Shown: one piece after another, positions 25,458 to 34,419 of the stretch | How positions within the stretch are numbered: position 1 is the first letter of the stretch | Layout of the letters: every line of letters begins with the position of its first letter | Assembly: GCA_963668365.1 (NCBI GenBank) | Contig: OY764266.1 | Span: 1,984,001-2,048,000, forward strand | Direction: 5' to 3' | DNA length: 64,000 nucleotides | Source of the DNA: VXNE01 sp963668365 | Lineage (GTDB): Bacteria > Pseudomonadota > Gammaproteobacteria > Pseudomonadales > Azotimanducaceae | Notes under the pieces: generated by a model | Seen by the model: the letters and a program-made list of their open reading frames with translations, nothing else | What the model was told of the DNA's origin: nothing | Database searches by the model: none | Position numbers and translations under genes: made by a program

Positions 25458-26610
25458 TGCTTCGCTGCCTGTGGGCCTCGAGGGACTCCCGTCCGAGACT
25501 GCGATAGATCTCGGCGTAGCGTTCGCCCATCAGGTCGCCGGTGAAGAGTCGATCGAAACGCTGCCGGGCGCGCCCTCCCATGGCTTCGGCCAGCTCCGGA
25601 CAGCCGTGGATGCGGTCCATGGCCCGGCGCAGTGCGGCGGGGGACCCGGGGTCCACGACCAGCCCGGTTTCGCCGCCGATGTTCACGTGGCTGGTTCCCG
25701 ATCCCGCTTCGGTTGAAATCAGGGCCTTGCCGAACATGGCGCCTTCCAGCAGCCCGACCCCGAATGCCTCCGTCCGCAGGTAGGACGGAAAAACCACGCT
25801 TCGGCAAAGAGATAGCAGGGCCACCTTTTGCTCGTTGGACACGTAGCCGGTGAAGGACACGTTGTCGAGTCGCAGCCGCCTTGCCTGGTCGAGCAGTTCC
25901 CGCTCTGTGGGTCCCGACCCCGCGATGACGACCCGGAAAGGCGCGTTGGCGATGGCATCGAGGAGAATGTGCAGACCCTTGTAGTAGCGCAGAACGCCAA
26001 CGAACAGAAAGAACCCTTCGCCGTACTTGCCGCGCATCTCGGCACGAATGTCCGGCGAGACCGCGGGATAGGTGTGTTCGTTCAAACCGATGGGGACGAT
26101 CTCCACCTTGTCCCGAAAGCGGCGCAGCACGTCGCTGGTCGCGAAGTAGTTGGGGGAGGTGCCCACGATGCGGTCGACGGTGCGCAGGAAACGGTTCATT
26201 ACCGGGCGGTAAACCAGCCGCAGGATGCGCTGCCGGACAATGTCGGAATGGTAGGTCAGAACCGTCGGGCGCCTGACCCGGGAGGTCAGGTGCAGGACAT
26301 CGCCGAAAGGCCAGGGGAAGTGATAGTGGATAAGGTCGGACCACTCGGCCAGGCGCTCGTGCATGGCGCGGGCCTGCAGCGACATCCCGCAGGATGCGAC
26401 GTCGATGTCGCGGCGGGCGCGGTACACCTTGACCTCGTTGTGGCGAAGTACCTGGGGCAGGGGGTTGGCGCTCAGCGCGAGGAGGCGGTTGTCGATGTCG
26501 CGTGACTTGGTATAGAGGCAAATCTGGCGGATGACCTCTTCGATTCCGCCCTGGCTGTCGGGGAAGTAGGTTCGGTAGACGTGTAGAACGCGCAATGGTG
26601 TCCCCGGCAT
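25441..26610 (-). CDS. Glycosyltransferase family 4 (GT-B fold)
   Basis: 389 residues. It begins with RVLHVYRTYFPDSQGGIEEV, the glycine-rich acceptor loop of GT4 enzymes. The donor domain includes FLFVGVLRYYKGLHILLDAI, VVIAGSGPTERELLDQARRL, VVFPSYLRTEAFGVGLLEGA and GTSHVNIGGETGLVVDPGSP. These mark a retaining glycosyltransferase using an NDP-sugar. It is the first gene of a two-gene reverse-strand operon and divergent from manC, with a promoter-sized gap of 124 bp between them. Confidence 0.9.
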   Translation of the reverse strand: MPGTPLRVLHVYRTYFPDSQGGIEEVIRQICLYTKSRDIDNRLLALSANPLPQVLRHNEVKVYRARRDIDVASCGMSLQARAMHERLAEWSDLIHYHFPWPFGDVLHLTSRVRRPTVLTYHSDIVRQRILRLVYRPVMNRFLRTVDRIVGTSPNYFATSDVLRRFRDKVEIVPIGLNEHTYPAVSPDIRAEMRGKYGEGFFLFVGVLRYYKGLHILLDAIANAPFRVVIAGSGPTERELLDQARRLRLDNVSFTGYVSNEQKVALLSLCRSVVFPSYLRTEAFGVGLLEGAMFGKALISTEAGSGTSHVNIGGETGLVVDPGSPAALRRAMDRIHGCPELAEAMGGRARQRFDRLFTGDLMGERYAEIYRSLGRESLEAHRQRSNGARI

Positions 26611-26734
26611 GGCCCTCCGCGCCCCGCCCGCACCTCACATTGGCCGAACGCAACGCGATAGAATGATAGCAACAGTGTGCGGACCGGCGAAACTCTCAAG
26701 CCGGTTTCTCATCGGAGAAAGGAGGAGCAGGCAC

Positions 26735-28183
26735 TTGGAATCCATCCTTCCCGTGGTGTTGGCGGGAGGCTCGGGAACGCGGCTGTGGCCGCTGTCGCGC
26801 GGGCGCTACCCCAAGCATTTCCTATCCCTCACCAGCGACCGATCAATGCTGCAGGAGACGCTGTTGCGCGTGGCGCGCCTCGATGCGATGCCTCCCTGCA
26901 TCGTCTGCAACGAGGAGCATCGGTTCCTCGTGGCCGAACACTGTCGCGAGATCGCCCAGCATTGCGGCGCCATCCTGCTGGAGCAGGTGGCCTGCGGCAC
27001 CGCGCCGGCAGCCGGTCTGGCAGCGTGTCACGCATTGCGGCGCGGCGAGGACCCCGTGCTGCTGATCGTGCCTTCGGACCACCATATCGAACTCCCGGAT
27101 GCCTTCTGCAACGTTGTCAGGTCGGCATTGGATGCCGCCGATTCCGGCCAGCTGATCGCCTTCGGCGTGCGGCCATCGGGTCCGGACACCGGCTACGGCT
27201 ACATCCGCGCAGGCGAGGGGCTCGGCGACGGGGTCCGTCGAATCGCCGAGTTCTACGAGAAGCCCGACGTGACGACGGCGAAGGAGTACGTGCAATCGGG
27301 CGACTTCTACTGGAACAGCGGCATATTCCTGTGCAGGGCGAGCGCGTACGTGGAGGAACTCGGTCGCCATCGGCCCGACATGCTTGGCAGCTGCCGGGCG
27401 GCGGTGGATTCCGGTTCGGACCACCGGGACTTCTTCCGACCCGGCCCGGAGTTCGCGAACTCGCCGAAGGATTCAATCGACTACGGCATCATGGAGAAGA
27501 CGGACAGGGCCGTGATGCTGCCGCTGGACGTCGGCTGGTCCGATGTCGGATCGTGGTCGGCGCTGCACGAGATCCGCGCGCGCAACGAGGACAACAATGC
27601 CATCGAGGGCGATGTCATCACCGTCGATACCAAGAACTCCCTGGTGCAGGCGGACAAGCGGCTCGTGGTCACGGTCGGCGTGGACGGTTTGATGGTCGTG
27701 GACACCGCCGACGCGGTGCTGGTCGCGGGAGAAGGCCATACCCAGAAGGTCAAGGAAGTCGTCGGGCGCATGAAGGATCTGGCGTATACGCAGTCCGAGG
27801 CGCATACGCGCGTCGATCGTCCTTGGGGAAGTTACGAGGTGGTGGAGGCGGGCGAGCACTACCAGGTCAAGAAGATCACGGTCAACCCGGGCGCCCGGTT
27901 GTCGTTGCAGGCGCATCGCCACCGGTCGGAGCACTGGATCGTTGTGCGTGGAACGGCCAGGGTGACCTGCGGGGACGCCACATCGACGCTGTCGGCCAAC
28001 GAAGCGACCTACATTCCGGTGGGCAGCATGCATCGGATCAGCAATCCGGGAACGGTGCCGATGGAATTGATCGAGGTGCAGGTCGGCGCCTACCTCGGAG
28101 AGGACGACATCGTTCGATTCGATGACGACTATGAACGCTTCGATGAAGACCGGCCTCTCCCGGGGCCTGGCGGCAGCGCATGA
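26735..28183 (+). CDS. manC: Mannose-1-phosphate guanylyltransferase / mannose-6-phosphate isomerase
   Basis: 482 residues from TTG 26735, chosen because AAGGAGG lies nine bases upstream and the resulting length fits ManC/AlgA. ATG-initiated extensions would add 30-40 residues not typical of the family. The nucleotidyltransferase half starts ILPVVLAGGSGTRLWPLSRG, with LIVPSDHHI and FYEKPDVTTAKEYV. The C-terminal cupin half (type II PMI) has RPWGSYEVVEAGEHYQVKKI and RLSLQAHRHRSEHWIVV with metal-binding histidines. The protein makes GDP-mannose, precursor of mannose, rhamnose or fucose residues in the surface polysaccharide. Confidence 0.93.
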   Translation: MESILPVVLAGGSGTRLWPLSRGRYPKHFLSLTSDRSMLQETLLRVARLDAMPPCIVCNEEHRFLVAEHCREIAQHCGAILLEQVACGTAPAAGLAACHALRRGEDPVLLIVPSDHHIELPDAFCNVVRSALDAADSGQLIAFGVRPSGPDTGYGYIRAGEGLGDGVRRIAEFYEKPDVTTAKEYVQSGDFYWNSGIFLCRASAYVEELGRHRPDMLGSCRAAVDSGSDHRDFFRPGPEFANSPKDSIDYGIMEKTDRAVMLPLDVGWSDVGSWSALHEIRARNEDNNAIEGDVITVDTKNSLVQADKRLVVTVGVDGLMVVDTADAVLVAGEGHTQKVKEVVGRMKDLAYTQSEAHTRVDRPWGSYEVVEAGEHYQVKKITVNPGARLSLQAHRHRSEHWIVVRGTARVTCGDATSTLSANEATYIPVGSMHRISNPGTVPMELIEVQVGAYLGEDDIVRFDDDYERFDEDRPLPGPGGSA

Positions 28184-28230
28184 GCGTGATCTTGTCGCAC
28201 GGCGACCGTTAGCGCGATTCGAATCCTTAC

Positions 28231-29265
28231 ATGACGCGCATGCGAAACTGCGTCCTCGTCACGGGGGCGGGCGGATACATCGGCACGACGCTGGTGCCCA
28301 TGCTGCTTGGCGAGGGCCACAAGGTCAGGGCCGTGGATCGGTTCTTCTTCGGTCGTGAGCTGCTGGCCGAGCATCCGGATCTCGAAGTCATCGTCGAAGA
28401 CACGCGCAAGCTGACGCCGGTTCACTTCCAGGGAGTCGACGCGGTCATTGACCTGGCGGCGATTTCCAACGATCCCTCCGGCGAGCTGTTTCAAAAAGCG
28501 ACGCTCGCGATCAATTACCGCGCGCGCGTGCGCGCGTCTCGCCTCGCCAGGCAGGCTGGGGTTACCCGATATGTTCTGCCTTCTTCATGCAGCATCTATG
28601 GTGCGCAGGAGCAGGGTTTCATCGCCGACGAAACAAGTCCCACAAACCCGCTCACGACCTATGCGCGGGCCAACGAGATGGCCGAGGAGGGCGTCCTGGC
28701 GCTCGCCGACGAGTCTTTCTGCGTCGTCGTCCTGCGGCAATCGACCGTGTACGGCCTCTCGCCGCGCATGCGTTTCGACCTGGCTGTCAACGGCATGACG
28801 TACGGCGCATGGAAAACGGGGAAACTGCCGCTGATGAGAGACGGCACGCAATGGCGTCCGATGGTCCATGTGCGTGACACCTCGCGAGCGCTGATGTACA
28901 TGCTGGAGGCGGATCCCGCAACGGTGAACGGCGAGATCTACAATGTCGGCTCGGCATCGAACTCCTACCAGATTCGTGTCCTTGGGGAGGCCGTGGCGGC
29001 GTGTGTGCCCGGGGACGTCGAGATCGAGTGGTATGGTGATCCGGATCTTCGCAGCTACCGTGTCGCCTTCGGGAAGATCGAGGCCCTCGGCTATCGCGCC
29101 GAGAAGACGGCCGAAGACGGCGTCGCGGAAATCTGCGAAGCACTCGAGGCCGGGACAGTCGACAGGACCGTCCAGACGATCACCCTTGACTGGTACAAGG
29201 CACTGGTGCGTTGGCACAGGATCCTGGACGATGTCGAAATGTACGGCGGAATCGTCGATATTTGA
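28231..29265 (+). CDS. NAD-dependent epimerase/dehydratase (extended SDR)
   Basis: 344 residues. The Rossmann motif is CVLVTGAGGYIGTTLVPMLL at the N-terminus, followed by AVIDLAAISNDPSGELFQKA and SSCSIYGAQEQGFIADETSP. The catalytic tyrosine is in LTTYARANEMAEEGVLALA. Most family members have YxxxK, but here the fourth residue after Y is N, so the catalytic lysine is apparently replaced. The later QSTVYGLSPRMRFDLAVNGM and PMVHVRDTSRALMYM are normal for nucleotide-sugar epimerases. It lies between manC and rmlA, so a nucleotide-sugar substrate is likely; the exact one cannot be read. Confidence 0.85.
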   Translation: MTRMRNCVLVTGAGGYIGTTLVPMLLGEGHKVRAVDRFFFGRELLAEHPDLEVIVEDTRKLTPVHFQGVDAVIDLAAISNDPSGELFQKATLAINYRARVRASRLARQAGVTRYVLPSSCSIYGAQEQGFIADETSPTNPLTTYARANEMAEEGVLALADESFCVVVLRQSTVYGLSPRMRFDLAVNGMTYGAWKTGKLPLMRDGTQWRPMVHVRDTSRALMYMLEADPATVNGEIYNVGSASNSYQIRVLGEAVAACVPGDVEIEWYGDPDLRSYRVAFGKIEALGYRAEKTAEDGVAEICEALEAGTVDRTVQTITLDWYKALVRWHRILDDVEMYGGIVDI

Positions 29266-29337
29266 TGCTTGCGGCAAGTCGGGGCGACCTGGAATCGCCC
29301 GCAGGCAGATGGAAGAGAAACTGACCGGGCCGACCGC

Positions 29338-30204
29338 ATGAAGGGAATCATTCTCGCAGGGGGTGCGGGGACCCGCCTGCACCCCGTAACGCTGGCGGTT
29401 TCGAAACAACTGCTGCCCGTGTACAACAAGCCGATGATCTTCTACCCCATAAGCGTGCTCATGCTCGCCGGGATCCGGGAGATTCTGGTCATCTCGTCAC
29501 CCGATTGTCTCGAAAGCTACAGACGCCTCCTGGGCGACGGCAGCCGACTGGGCATGCGGTTCTGCTATGCCCCTCAGCGGAGCCCCGATGGGGTGGCCCA
29601 GGCTTTCCTGATCGGCGAGGACTTCATCGGCGGCGACGCCTGCGCGCTGGCCCTCGGAGACAACATCTTTTTCGGTAACGGACTCACGGAACGATTGCGC
29701 GCGGCCGTCTCCCGCCGGCGAGGCGCCACGGTATTCGGCTATCGTGTGCCCGACCCCGAGCGCTACGGAGTGGTGGATTTCGACGAGGACGGACGCGCGA
29801 CCTCCATCGAAGAGAAACCGTCGCGGCCACGATCCGATTGGGCGGTTACGGGCCTCTATTTCTACGACAGCGACGTCGTCCGGGTCGCGGCCGACGTGCG
29901 GCCAAGCGATCGCGGTGAACTCGAGATCAGCGACGTCAATCGCCATTACCTGGAGCGCGGGGACCTGCACGTCGAGTGCCTGGGACGCGGCTTTACCTGG
30001 TTCGATGCGGGAACCCACGACAGCCTGGTCGAGGCCTCCACGTTCGTTCAGACGCTGGAGAGGCGGCACGGCGAGCGCATAGCGGTGCTGGAGGAAGTGG
30101 CCTTCCTGAATGGCTGGATCAGCCGCGAGGAACTGCAAGGGCTCGGTCGGGAACTCGGCGCCAGCAGCTACGGAGAGTACTTGCTGCGGCTGTTGCAGGA
30201 CTAG
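29338..30204 (+). CDS. rmlA: Glucose-1-phosphate thymidylyltransferase
   Basis: 288 residues from ATG 29338, the standard RmlA length. The N-terminus MKGIILAGGAGTRLHPVTLA holds the signature nucleotide-binding loop, followed by KQLLPVYNKPMIFYPISVLM, ALALGDNIFFGNGL, YGVVDFDEDGRATSIEEKPS and FTWFDAGTHDSLVEAS. It makes dTDP-glucose, which leads to dTDP-rhamnose and related deoxysugars. RmlB, RmlC and RmlD are not in this window. The adjacent SDR protein could use a related nucleotide sugar. The downstream glycosyltransferase starts five bases after the stop codon. Confidence 0.95.
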   Translation: MKGIILAGGAGTRLHPVTLAVSKQLLPVYNKPMIFYPISVLMLAGIREILVISSPDCLESYRRLLGDGSRLGMRFCYAPQRSPDGVAQAFLIGEDFIGGDACALALGDNIFFGNGLTERLRAAVSRRRGATVFGYRVPDPERYGVVDFDEDGRATSIEEKPSRPRSDWAVTGLYFYDSDVVRVAADVRPSDRGELEISDVNRHYLERGDLHVECLGRGFTWFDAGTHDSLVEASTFVQTLERRHGERIAVLEEVAFLNGWISREELQGLGRELGASSYGEYLLRLLQD

Positions 30205-30209
30205 CCCTC

Positions 30210-31961
30210 GTGGTGTCCGCGACCTTGCGTCAGTATGCGAAGCGGCTACGGGAACTCGCGCATGCCATCTGGCGCCTGTCTGGGGCACTGCGGGCGAGGG
30301 GAGGGGGGCGAGACCTCCTGCGGGCGTTGGTGCGCGCGGGCGGACTCCGGCGCGCTTGCGGGGTCTTGATCGACTACACATCGCTCTCGCCGGGGGAGCA
30401 GTTCCGGCGCTATCGGCGATGGATCGAGGTTGCCGAGGCGGGGAGAGAGGAGCATCCGGTCAAGGTCGCGTTGGCCGTCTCCCTGTGCGGACTCGATGAC
30501 GATGAGCGCGGCTTCGCGGTGGCAAACGTGACCGAAACCGCACGCAATACCAGGGTATTCGTTGAAGACGAGCCTTCTTCCCCCGGTTCCCTCGGCGACC
30601 TTCGCGCTCGCGGCGTCGACGCGCATCCGATGGCGACTTTGACGGGCGAAGACGGGTTGCCGCCCGACGCGCTGGGCATCGTGTTCCTTGGCCGCGCGTG
30701 CTGCCTGCACCCGCACGGCCTCGGCGCCATCACGCGCGCGCTCGAAACGGGGGCGGATGTCGTCTACGGGGACTCGGATCGGATCGATGTCAGGGGGGTT
30801 CGCCGACTGCCCTCCTTCAAGCCCGACTTCTCGCCGGATCTCTTGTTCCACCAGAACTACCTCTCGGACTGCGTGGGCATGACGCGCCGCACCTGGAACG
30901 GGCAATGGTGCTTTCAGGACCCGTACGGTTCGGTGCTTCGCGCGGTACAGGGCGCGAGTCGGATCGAACATCTGTCCGTGGTTCTGAGCCATAGGCTGGC
31001 GGAAGCGAAAAAGCCGCCGTCGGCACCGCTTGAGTGCCTGGAGAACCTGCTGCGCAGCCGCTACGGGCCCTGCGCGAGGGTGGAAACGACTTCCTCCGGG
31101 TGGCGCTGCCGCTTCGGTACTGAAGGGCGGGCGCATGTGACGGTGGTGATTCCGACGCGTGATCGCCTGGACCTGCTGGCACCCTGCGTGGACAGCCTGT
31201 ATGAGACGAATGCGGAAAGCCGTTTCGACGTGATCGTCGTGGACAACGGTTCGAGGCTGCCGGAGACCCGTGACTGGCTGCGGCGGACGGAACTCGAGCG
31301 GAAGAACTTCCGGCTGCTGCCGGCGGACATCGAGTTCAATTGGTCCCGTCTCAACAACCTTGCCCTGGCCGAGGCCGCCGGAGATGTGCTCGTCTTCCTG
31401 AACAACGACACCGTGTCGGTCACCGAAGGATGGCTCGCGCGCATGGCCGAGTACGCCGCCAGGGACGACGTGGGCGTTGTCGGGCCGCTGTTGCTGTTCG
31501 AGGATGGAACGATTCAGCACGCGGGCGTGGTCGTCGGCTACGGCGGGCGCGCGGGTCATGTCTACAGCGGCGTCCGGCCGGAGGAAACGACCGGCATATT
31601 CGTTTCGCCCACGGTTTCGCGCAACGTGGCGACGGTGACCGGGGCGTGTCTCGCCGTCGGCCGCGATGTCATCGATGCGATAGGAGTCTTCAACGAGGCG
31701 TATCGAATCGTCGGCAGCGACACCGAATTCTGCCTGCGCGCGCACCTTGCGGGCTTGAGCAACGTCTACCTGCCGGAAGTCGTCCTGCTGCACCACGAGT
31801 CCCGGTCGAGAAGCCGCTCCGATCCTCCGTCCGACAACGACCTGTTGGAACGCTTCATTGCCGAGCACATTCCGCGGGATCCTTTCTACAACCCGAACCT
31901 GACCCTGTCTTCGCTGCATCCAAGCTTGTCCGCCGAGACCCGGGTGGCCGCGGACAGGTAG
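30210..31961 (+). CDS. Glycosyltransferase family 2, rhamnosyl-transferase-like
   Basis: 583 residues from GTG 30210 (GTG 30213 is equally possible); the frame has no suitable ATG. The C-terminal half is a classic GT-A domain: HVTVVIPTRDRLDLLAPCVD, DVIVVDNGSRLPETRDWL, EAAGDVLVFLNNDTVSVTEG with the DxD-like NND, and VGSDTEFCLRAHLAGLSNVY. The N-terminal half looks like a second, degenerate GT-A-like module (VYGDSDRIDVRGVRRLPSFK, then PDFSPDLLFHQNYL), the usual two-part layout of large O-antigen GT2 proteins. It is the last gene of the manC-SDR-rmlA run and probably adds a sugar from dTDP- or GDP-activated donors. Confidence 0.88.
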   Translation: MVSATLRQYAKRLRELAHAIWRLSGALRARGGGRDLLRALVRAGGLRRACGVLIDYTSLSPGEQFRRYRRWIEVAEAGREEHPVKVALAVSLCGLDDDERGFAVANVTETARNTRVFVEDEPSSPGSLGDLRARGVDAHPMATLTGEDGLPPDALGIVFLGRACCLHPHGLGAITRALETGADVVYGDSDRIDVRGVRRLPSFKPDFSPDLLFHQNYLSDCVGMTRRTWNGQWCFQDPYGSVLRAVQGASRIEHLSVVLSHRLAEAKKPPSAPLECLENLLRSRYGPCARVETTSSGWRCRFGTEGRAHVTVVIPTRDRLDLLAPCVDSLYETNAESRFDVIVVDNGSRLPETRDWLRRTELERKNFRLLPADIEFNWSRLNNLALAEAAGDVLVFLNNDTVSVTEGWLARMAEYAARDDVGVVGPLLLFEDGTIQHAGVVVGYGGRAGHVYSGVRPEETTGIFVSPTVSRNVATVTGACLAVGRDVIDAIGVFNEAYRIVGSDTEFCLRAHLAGLSNVYLPEVVLLHHESRSRSRSDPPSDNDLLERFIAEHIPRDPFYNPNLTLSSLHPSLSAETRVAADR

Positions 31962-31995
31962 CCTGGCGGTCGGGTGGTTCTTTCCGTCAGCCGGA

Positions 31996-32517
31996 TCAGG
32001 CGGGACGAAACTCGGCGTCGAGATCGCGGTCGTCGCAGAAGTAGAAGAACGCGTCGCGCAGTTCCGCGATCCGCACGGTGGACGGTATCTCTACCTCCAT
32101 CGCGAGGGAGAATATCGGCGTGCCCGTATGCGGCGCCCGCTCCGTCACGGTGTCGAGGCTGTGTATGTTGATGTCGCGCGACGAAAAGAAGCTCGCCACG
32201 GCGTGCACGATCCCGGGATGGTCCATGGCGGTGACGTTGACGGTATAGGGCAGACAGCCCTCGACCCCTTCGCGGTCGCTGGTGCCGCGGAACAGGTATG
32301 CAAGCCCGTTGGCCTCGGCGAGCTGGGCGAGCTTTTCTTCGAGGCGCGCCAGTGCCAGGCCGCCGCCCGATATGCTCATGAGCACCGCGAACTCGCCTCC
32401 CAGCACCGACATGCGGCTGTCCTCGATGGACAGCTTGAGGTCGTGCGCGAGCTTGGCGAGATCGTTGACCAGGCCAGGCCTGTCTTCGCCGATAGCGGCG
32501 ATGACCGCGCGTGTCAC
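31996..32517 (-). CDS. GcvR-like tandem ACT-domain regulator
   Basis: 173 residues from GTG 32517, which overlaps the glyS stop (GTGA); this trims an implausible antisense extension. Two ACT domains are visible: VIAAIGEDRPGLVNDLAKLA and VNVTAMDHPGIVHAVASFFS, each followed by the NIxxLxT or SxEDSRM motif that forms the ligand interface. GcvR proteins sense glycine and restrain GcvA-driven glycine cleavage expression. Coupled translation with glycyl-tRNA synthetase strongly suggests a glycine-related role, though no gcv genes are in the window. Confidence 0.85.
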   Translation of the reverse strand: MTRAVIAAIGEDRPGLVNDLAKLAHDLKLSIEDSRMSVLGGEFAVLMSISGGGLALARLEEKLAQLAEANGLAYLFRGTSDREGVEGCLPYTVNVTAMDHPGIVHAVASFFSSRDINIHSLDTVTERAPHTGTPIFSLAMEVEIPSTVRIAELRDAFFYFCDDRDLDAEFRPA

Positions 32518-33869
32518 AGGCGCTCCGAAAGGTACGCCGGCAGGTCGCTCACCGCGATGCGGCATTGGTCCATGGTGTCGCGATCGCGCACCGTCACGGT
32601 GTCGTCCTCCTCGATCGTCTGGAAGTCGACCGTCACGCAGAACGGCGTCCCGACCTCGTCGTGACGCCGGTAGCCCTTGCCGATGTTGCCGGTATGCTCG
32701 TAGAGCACGCGGCCGAGCCCCAGCGCCTGCAGCGCCTGCTTGATGTCCCGCGCCTTGGCGACGATGCCTTCATGGTTGCGTTTGAGCGGTATCACGGCGG
32801 CCTTGATCGGCGCCAGGTGCGGTTTCAGGCCGAGCACCGCGCGGCGCCTGCCATTGTCGAGTTCCTCGACACGATAGGCCTCGTTGAGCAGCGCGAGCAC
32901 CCCGCGGTCGACCCCGGCGGAAGGTTCGATCACGTAGGGCACCGTCCACTTGCCCGAAGCCGAATCCGGCGTCGCGAGCCGCGCCGTCGATTCCGCGTTC
33001 GGCATGACCTCGGCGTCGATGGACAGTTCCGACTGGCCCCTGGTGTGGGATCCGAGATCGAAGTCGGTGCGGTTGGCGATCCCCTCGAGTTCTTCCACGC
33101 CGTGGGGGAAGCGGTACATGATGTCGACGGTCGCCTTCGAATAGTGCGCCAGTTCGTCACCGGGCACGTGGTATAGCCGCAGGTTGTTCGGGTCCACCCC
33201 CTGGTCCTGCCACCAGTCGAGGCGCGCCTGCACCCAGGTCTCGTGCCAGTCCTCGTCGGTCCCCGGCTCGACGAAGAACTCGAGCTCCATCTGCTCGAAT
33301 TCGCGCACGCGGAAGATGAAGTTCCGGGGCGTGATCTCGTTGCGGAACGCCTTTCCGATCTGGGCGATGCCGAACGGCGGGCGGCGCGAGGTCGAGTCGA
33401 GCACATGCTTGAAGTTGGTGAAGATCGACTGCGCCGTCTCGGGTCGCAGATAGGCGAACGCGGAGCCGTCGTCCACCGGGCCGATGGCCGTCCTGAACAT
33501 CAGGTTGAACGGCCGCGGCTCGGTCAGGTCGTCGGAGCCGCAGCGGGGACAGCGGCCATCGAGGTGGTCGGCGCGCCAACGCGACTTGCACGCGCGGCAG
33601 TCCACGAGCGGATCGGCGAATGTGTCCTCGTGGCCGGAGTGGTGCAGGACCTGGCGGTTGGTCAGGATGGCGGAATCCAGCCCTTCGACGTCGTCTCGCT
33701 GATACACGACGGCGCGCCACCAGGCGGCCTTCAGGTTGTTCTTCAGCTCGACGCCCAGCGGGCCGTAGTCGTATACGCCCTGCAGCCCGCCGTAGATGTC
33801 GCTCGCCGGGAAGATGAACCCGCGCCGCTTGCACAGGGCAACCAGTTCGTCCATGGACTGCGTGGGCAT
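32514..33869 (-). CDS. glyS: Glycyl-tRNA synthetase, homodimeric class II type
   Basis: 451 residues. The opening is DELVALCKRRGFIFPASDIY then GGLQGVYDYGPLGVELKNN, the typical start of the alpha2-type enzyme. A zinc-ribbon-like insertion CRACKSRWRADHLDGRCPRC follows. Class II motif 2 is GIAQIGKAFRNEITPRNFIF, and motif 3 lies in FCVTVDFQTIEEDDTVTVRD with HLAPIKAAVIPL in the anticodon-binding domain. It charges tRNA-Gly. Most gammaproteobacteria instead use the tetrameric glyQ/glyS enzyme, so this single-gene type is notable for the inferred host. It heads a coupled pair with the GcvR-like gene. Confidence 0.93.
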   Translation of the reverse strand: MPTQSMDELVALCKRRGFIFPASDIYGGLQGVYDYGPLGVELKNNLKAAWWRAVVYQRDDVEGLDSAILTNRQVLHHSGHEDTFADPLVDCRACKSRWRADHLDGRCPRCGSDDLTEPRPFNLMFRTAIGPVDDGSAFAYLRPETAQSIFTNFKHVLDSTSRRPPFGIAQIGKAFRNEITPRNFIFRVREFEQMELEFFVEPGTDEDWHETWVQARLDWWQDQGVDPNNLRLYHVPGDELAHYSKATVDIMYRFPHGVEELEGIANRTDFDLGSHTRGQSELSIDAEVMPNAESTARLATPDSASGKWTVPYVIEPSAGVDRGVLALLNEAYRVEELDNGRRRAVLGLKPHLAPIKAAVIPLKRNHEGIVAKARDIKQALQALGLGRVLYEHTGNIGKGYRRHDEVGTPFCVTVDFQTIEEDDTVTVRDRDTMDQCRIAVSDLPAYLSERL

Positions 33870-33966
33870 TTCAGACTCCGGGATTCATCGCGAGCTTGGG
33901 GCGGCGGGACTATACCGCAACCGCAATGTCGTGTCGGCGGGAGGGCGCGCTCGGGATCAGAAATGC

Positions 33967-34060
33967 ATCAGATTCGCGCGCCCGCGTCGTTGAAGATCTG
34001 CACGATGCGGCGGCAGTTCTTCAGGTTGTTGTGCGTGTTGCTGACGACGCCGATGCGCAT
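33967..34060 (-). pseudogene. Metallophosphoesterase N-terminal stub
   Basis: ATG 34060 opens the sequence MRIGVVSNTHNNLKNCRRIV, then QIFNDAGARI and a stop. This matches the first 30 residues of bacterial metallophosphoesterases, which usually read MRIGVVSDTH; even the metal-binding D is N here. The remaining 120 or so residues are absent. Confidence 0.6.
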
Positions 34061-34093
34061 ACGTGCCGAACCGCGTCCAAAGCGGGACTGGGA

Positions 34094-34225
34094 CTATGCG
34101 GCGCGTTCCAGGATGTGGATCCCGCGGGCGCTGCCGAGGCCGATCACATGGGTCAGGCCGAGTCGCGCGCCTTCCACCTGGCGCTCGCCCGCATTGGACA
34201 ACGCGATGGCGCGCATCTGCTCGCG
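34094..34225 (-). pseudogene. Thiolase C-terminal stub
   Basis: The reverse strand reads REQMRAIALSNAGERQVEGA then RLGLTHVIGLGSARGIHIL before a TAG stop. This is the C-terminal part of a lipid-transfer-type (SCPx) thiolase, which normally ends in a GLGSxxxxHIL-like segment; the catalytic HCFG/CxG parts are not present. The rest of the 33870-34419 gap shows only GC-rich sequence without a coherent frame. Confidence 0.55.
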
Positions 34226-34419
34226 CGCTCCGCGCTCCGCACTTCGCGCACGCCTGCCGCGCATCCAGGAATATCGCGCCGCGCACTTCGCGCTTGCGGC
34301 CTTCGAGGCATGGGTCTCCCGAATCGGGAATTTTCAGGCAAGGGGACGCTGGCAGCGGCTTGGCGGACATCGAACGCTTTCCGGGGCACAAAAGCCAAAT
34401 CGAGCGCACACCTTCGGTT

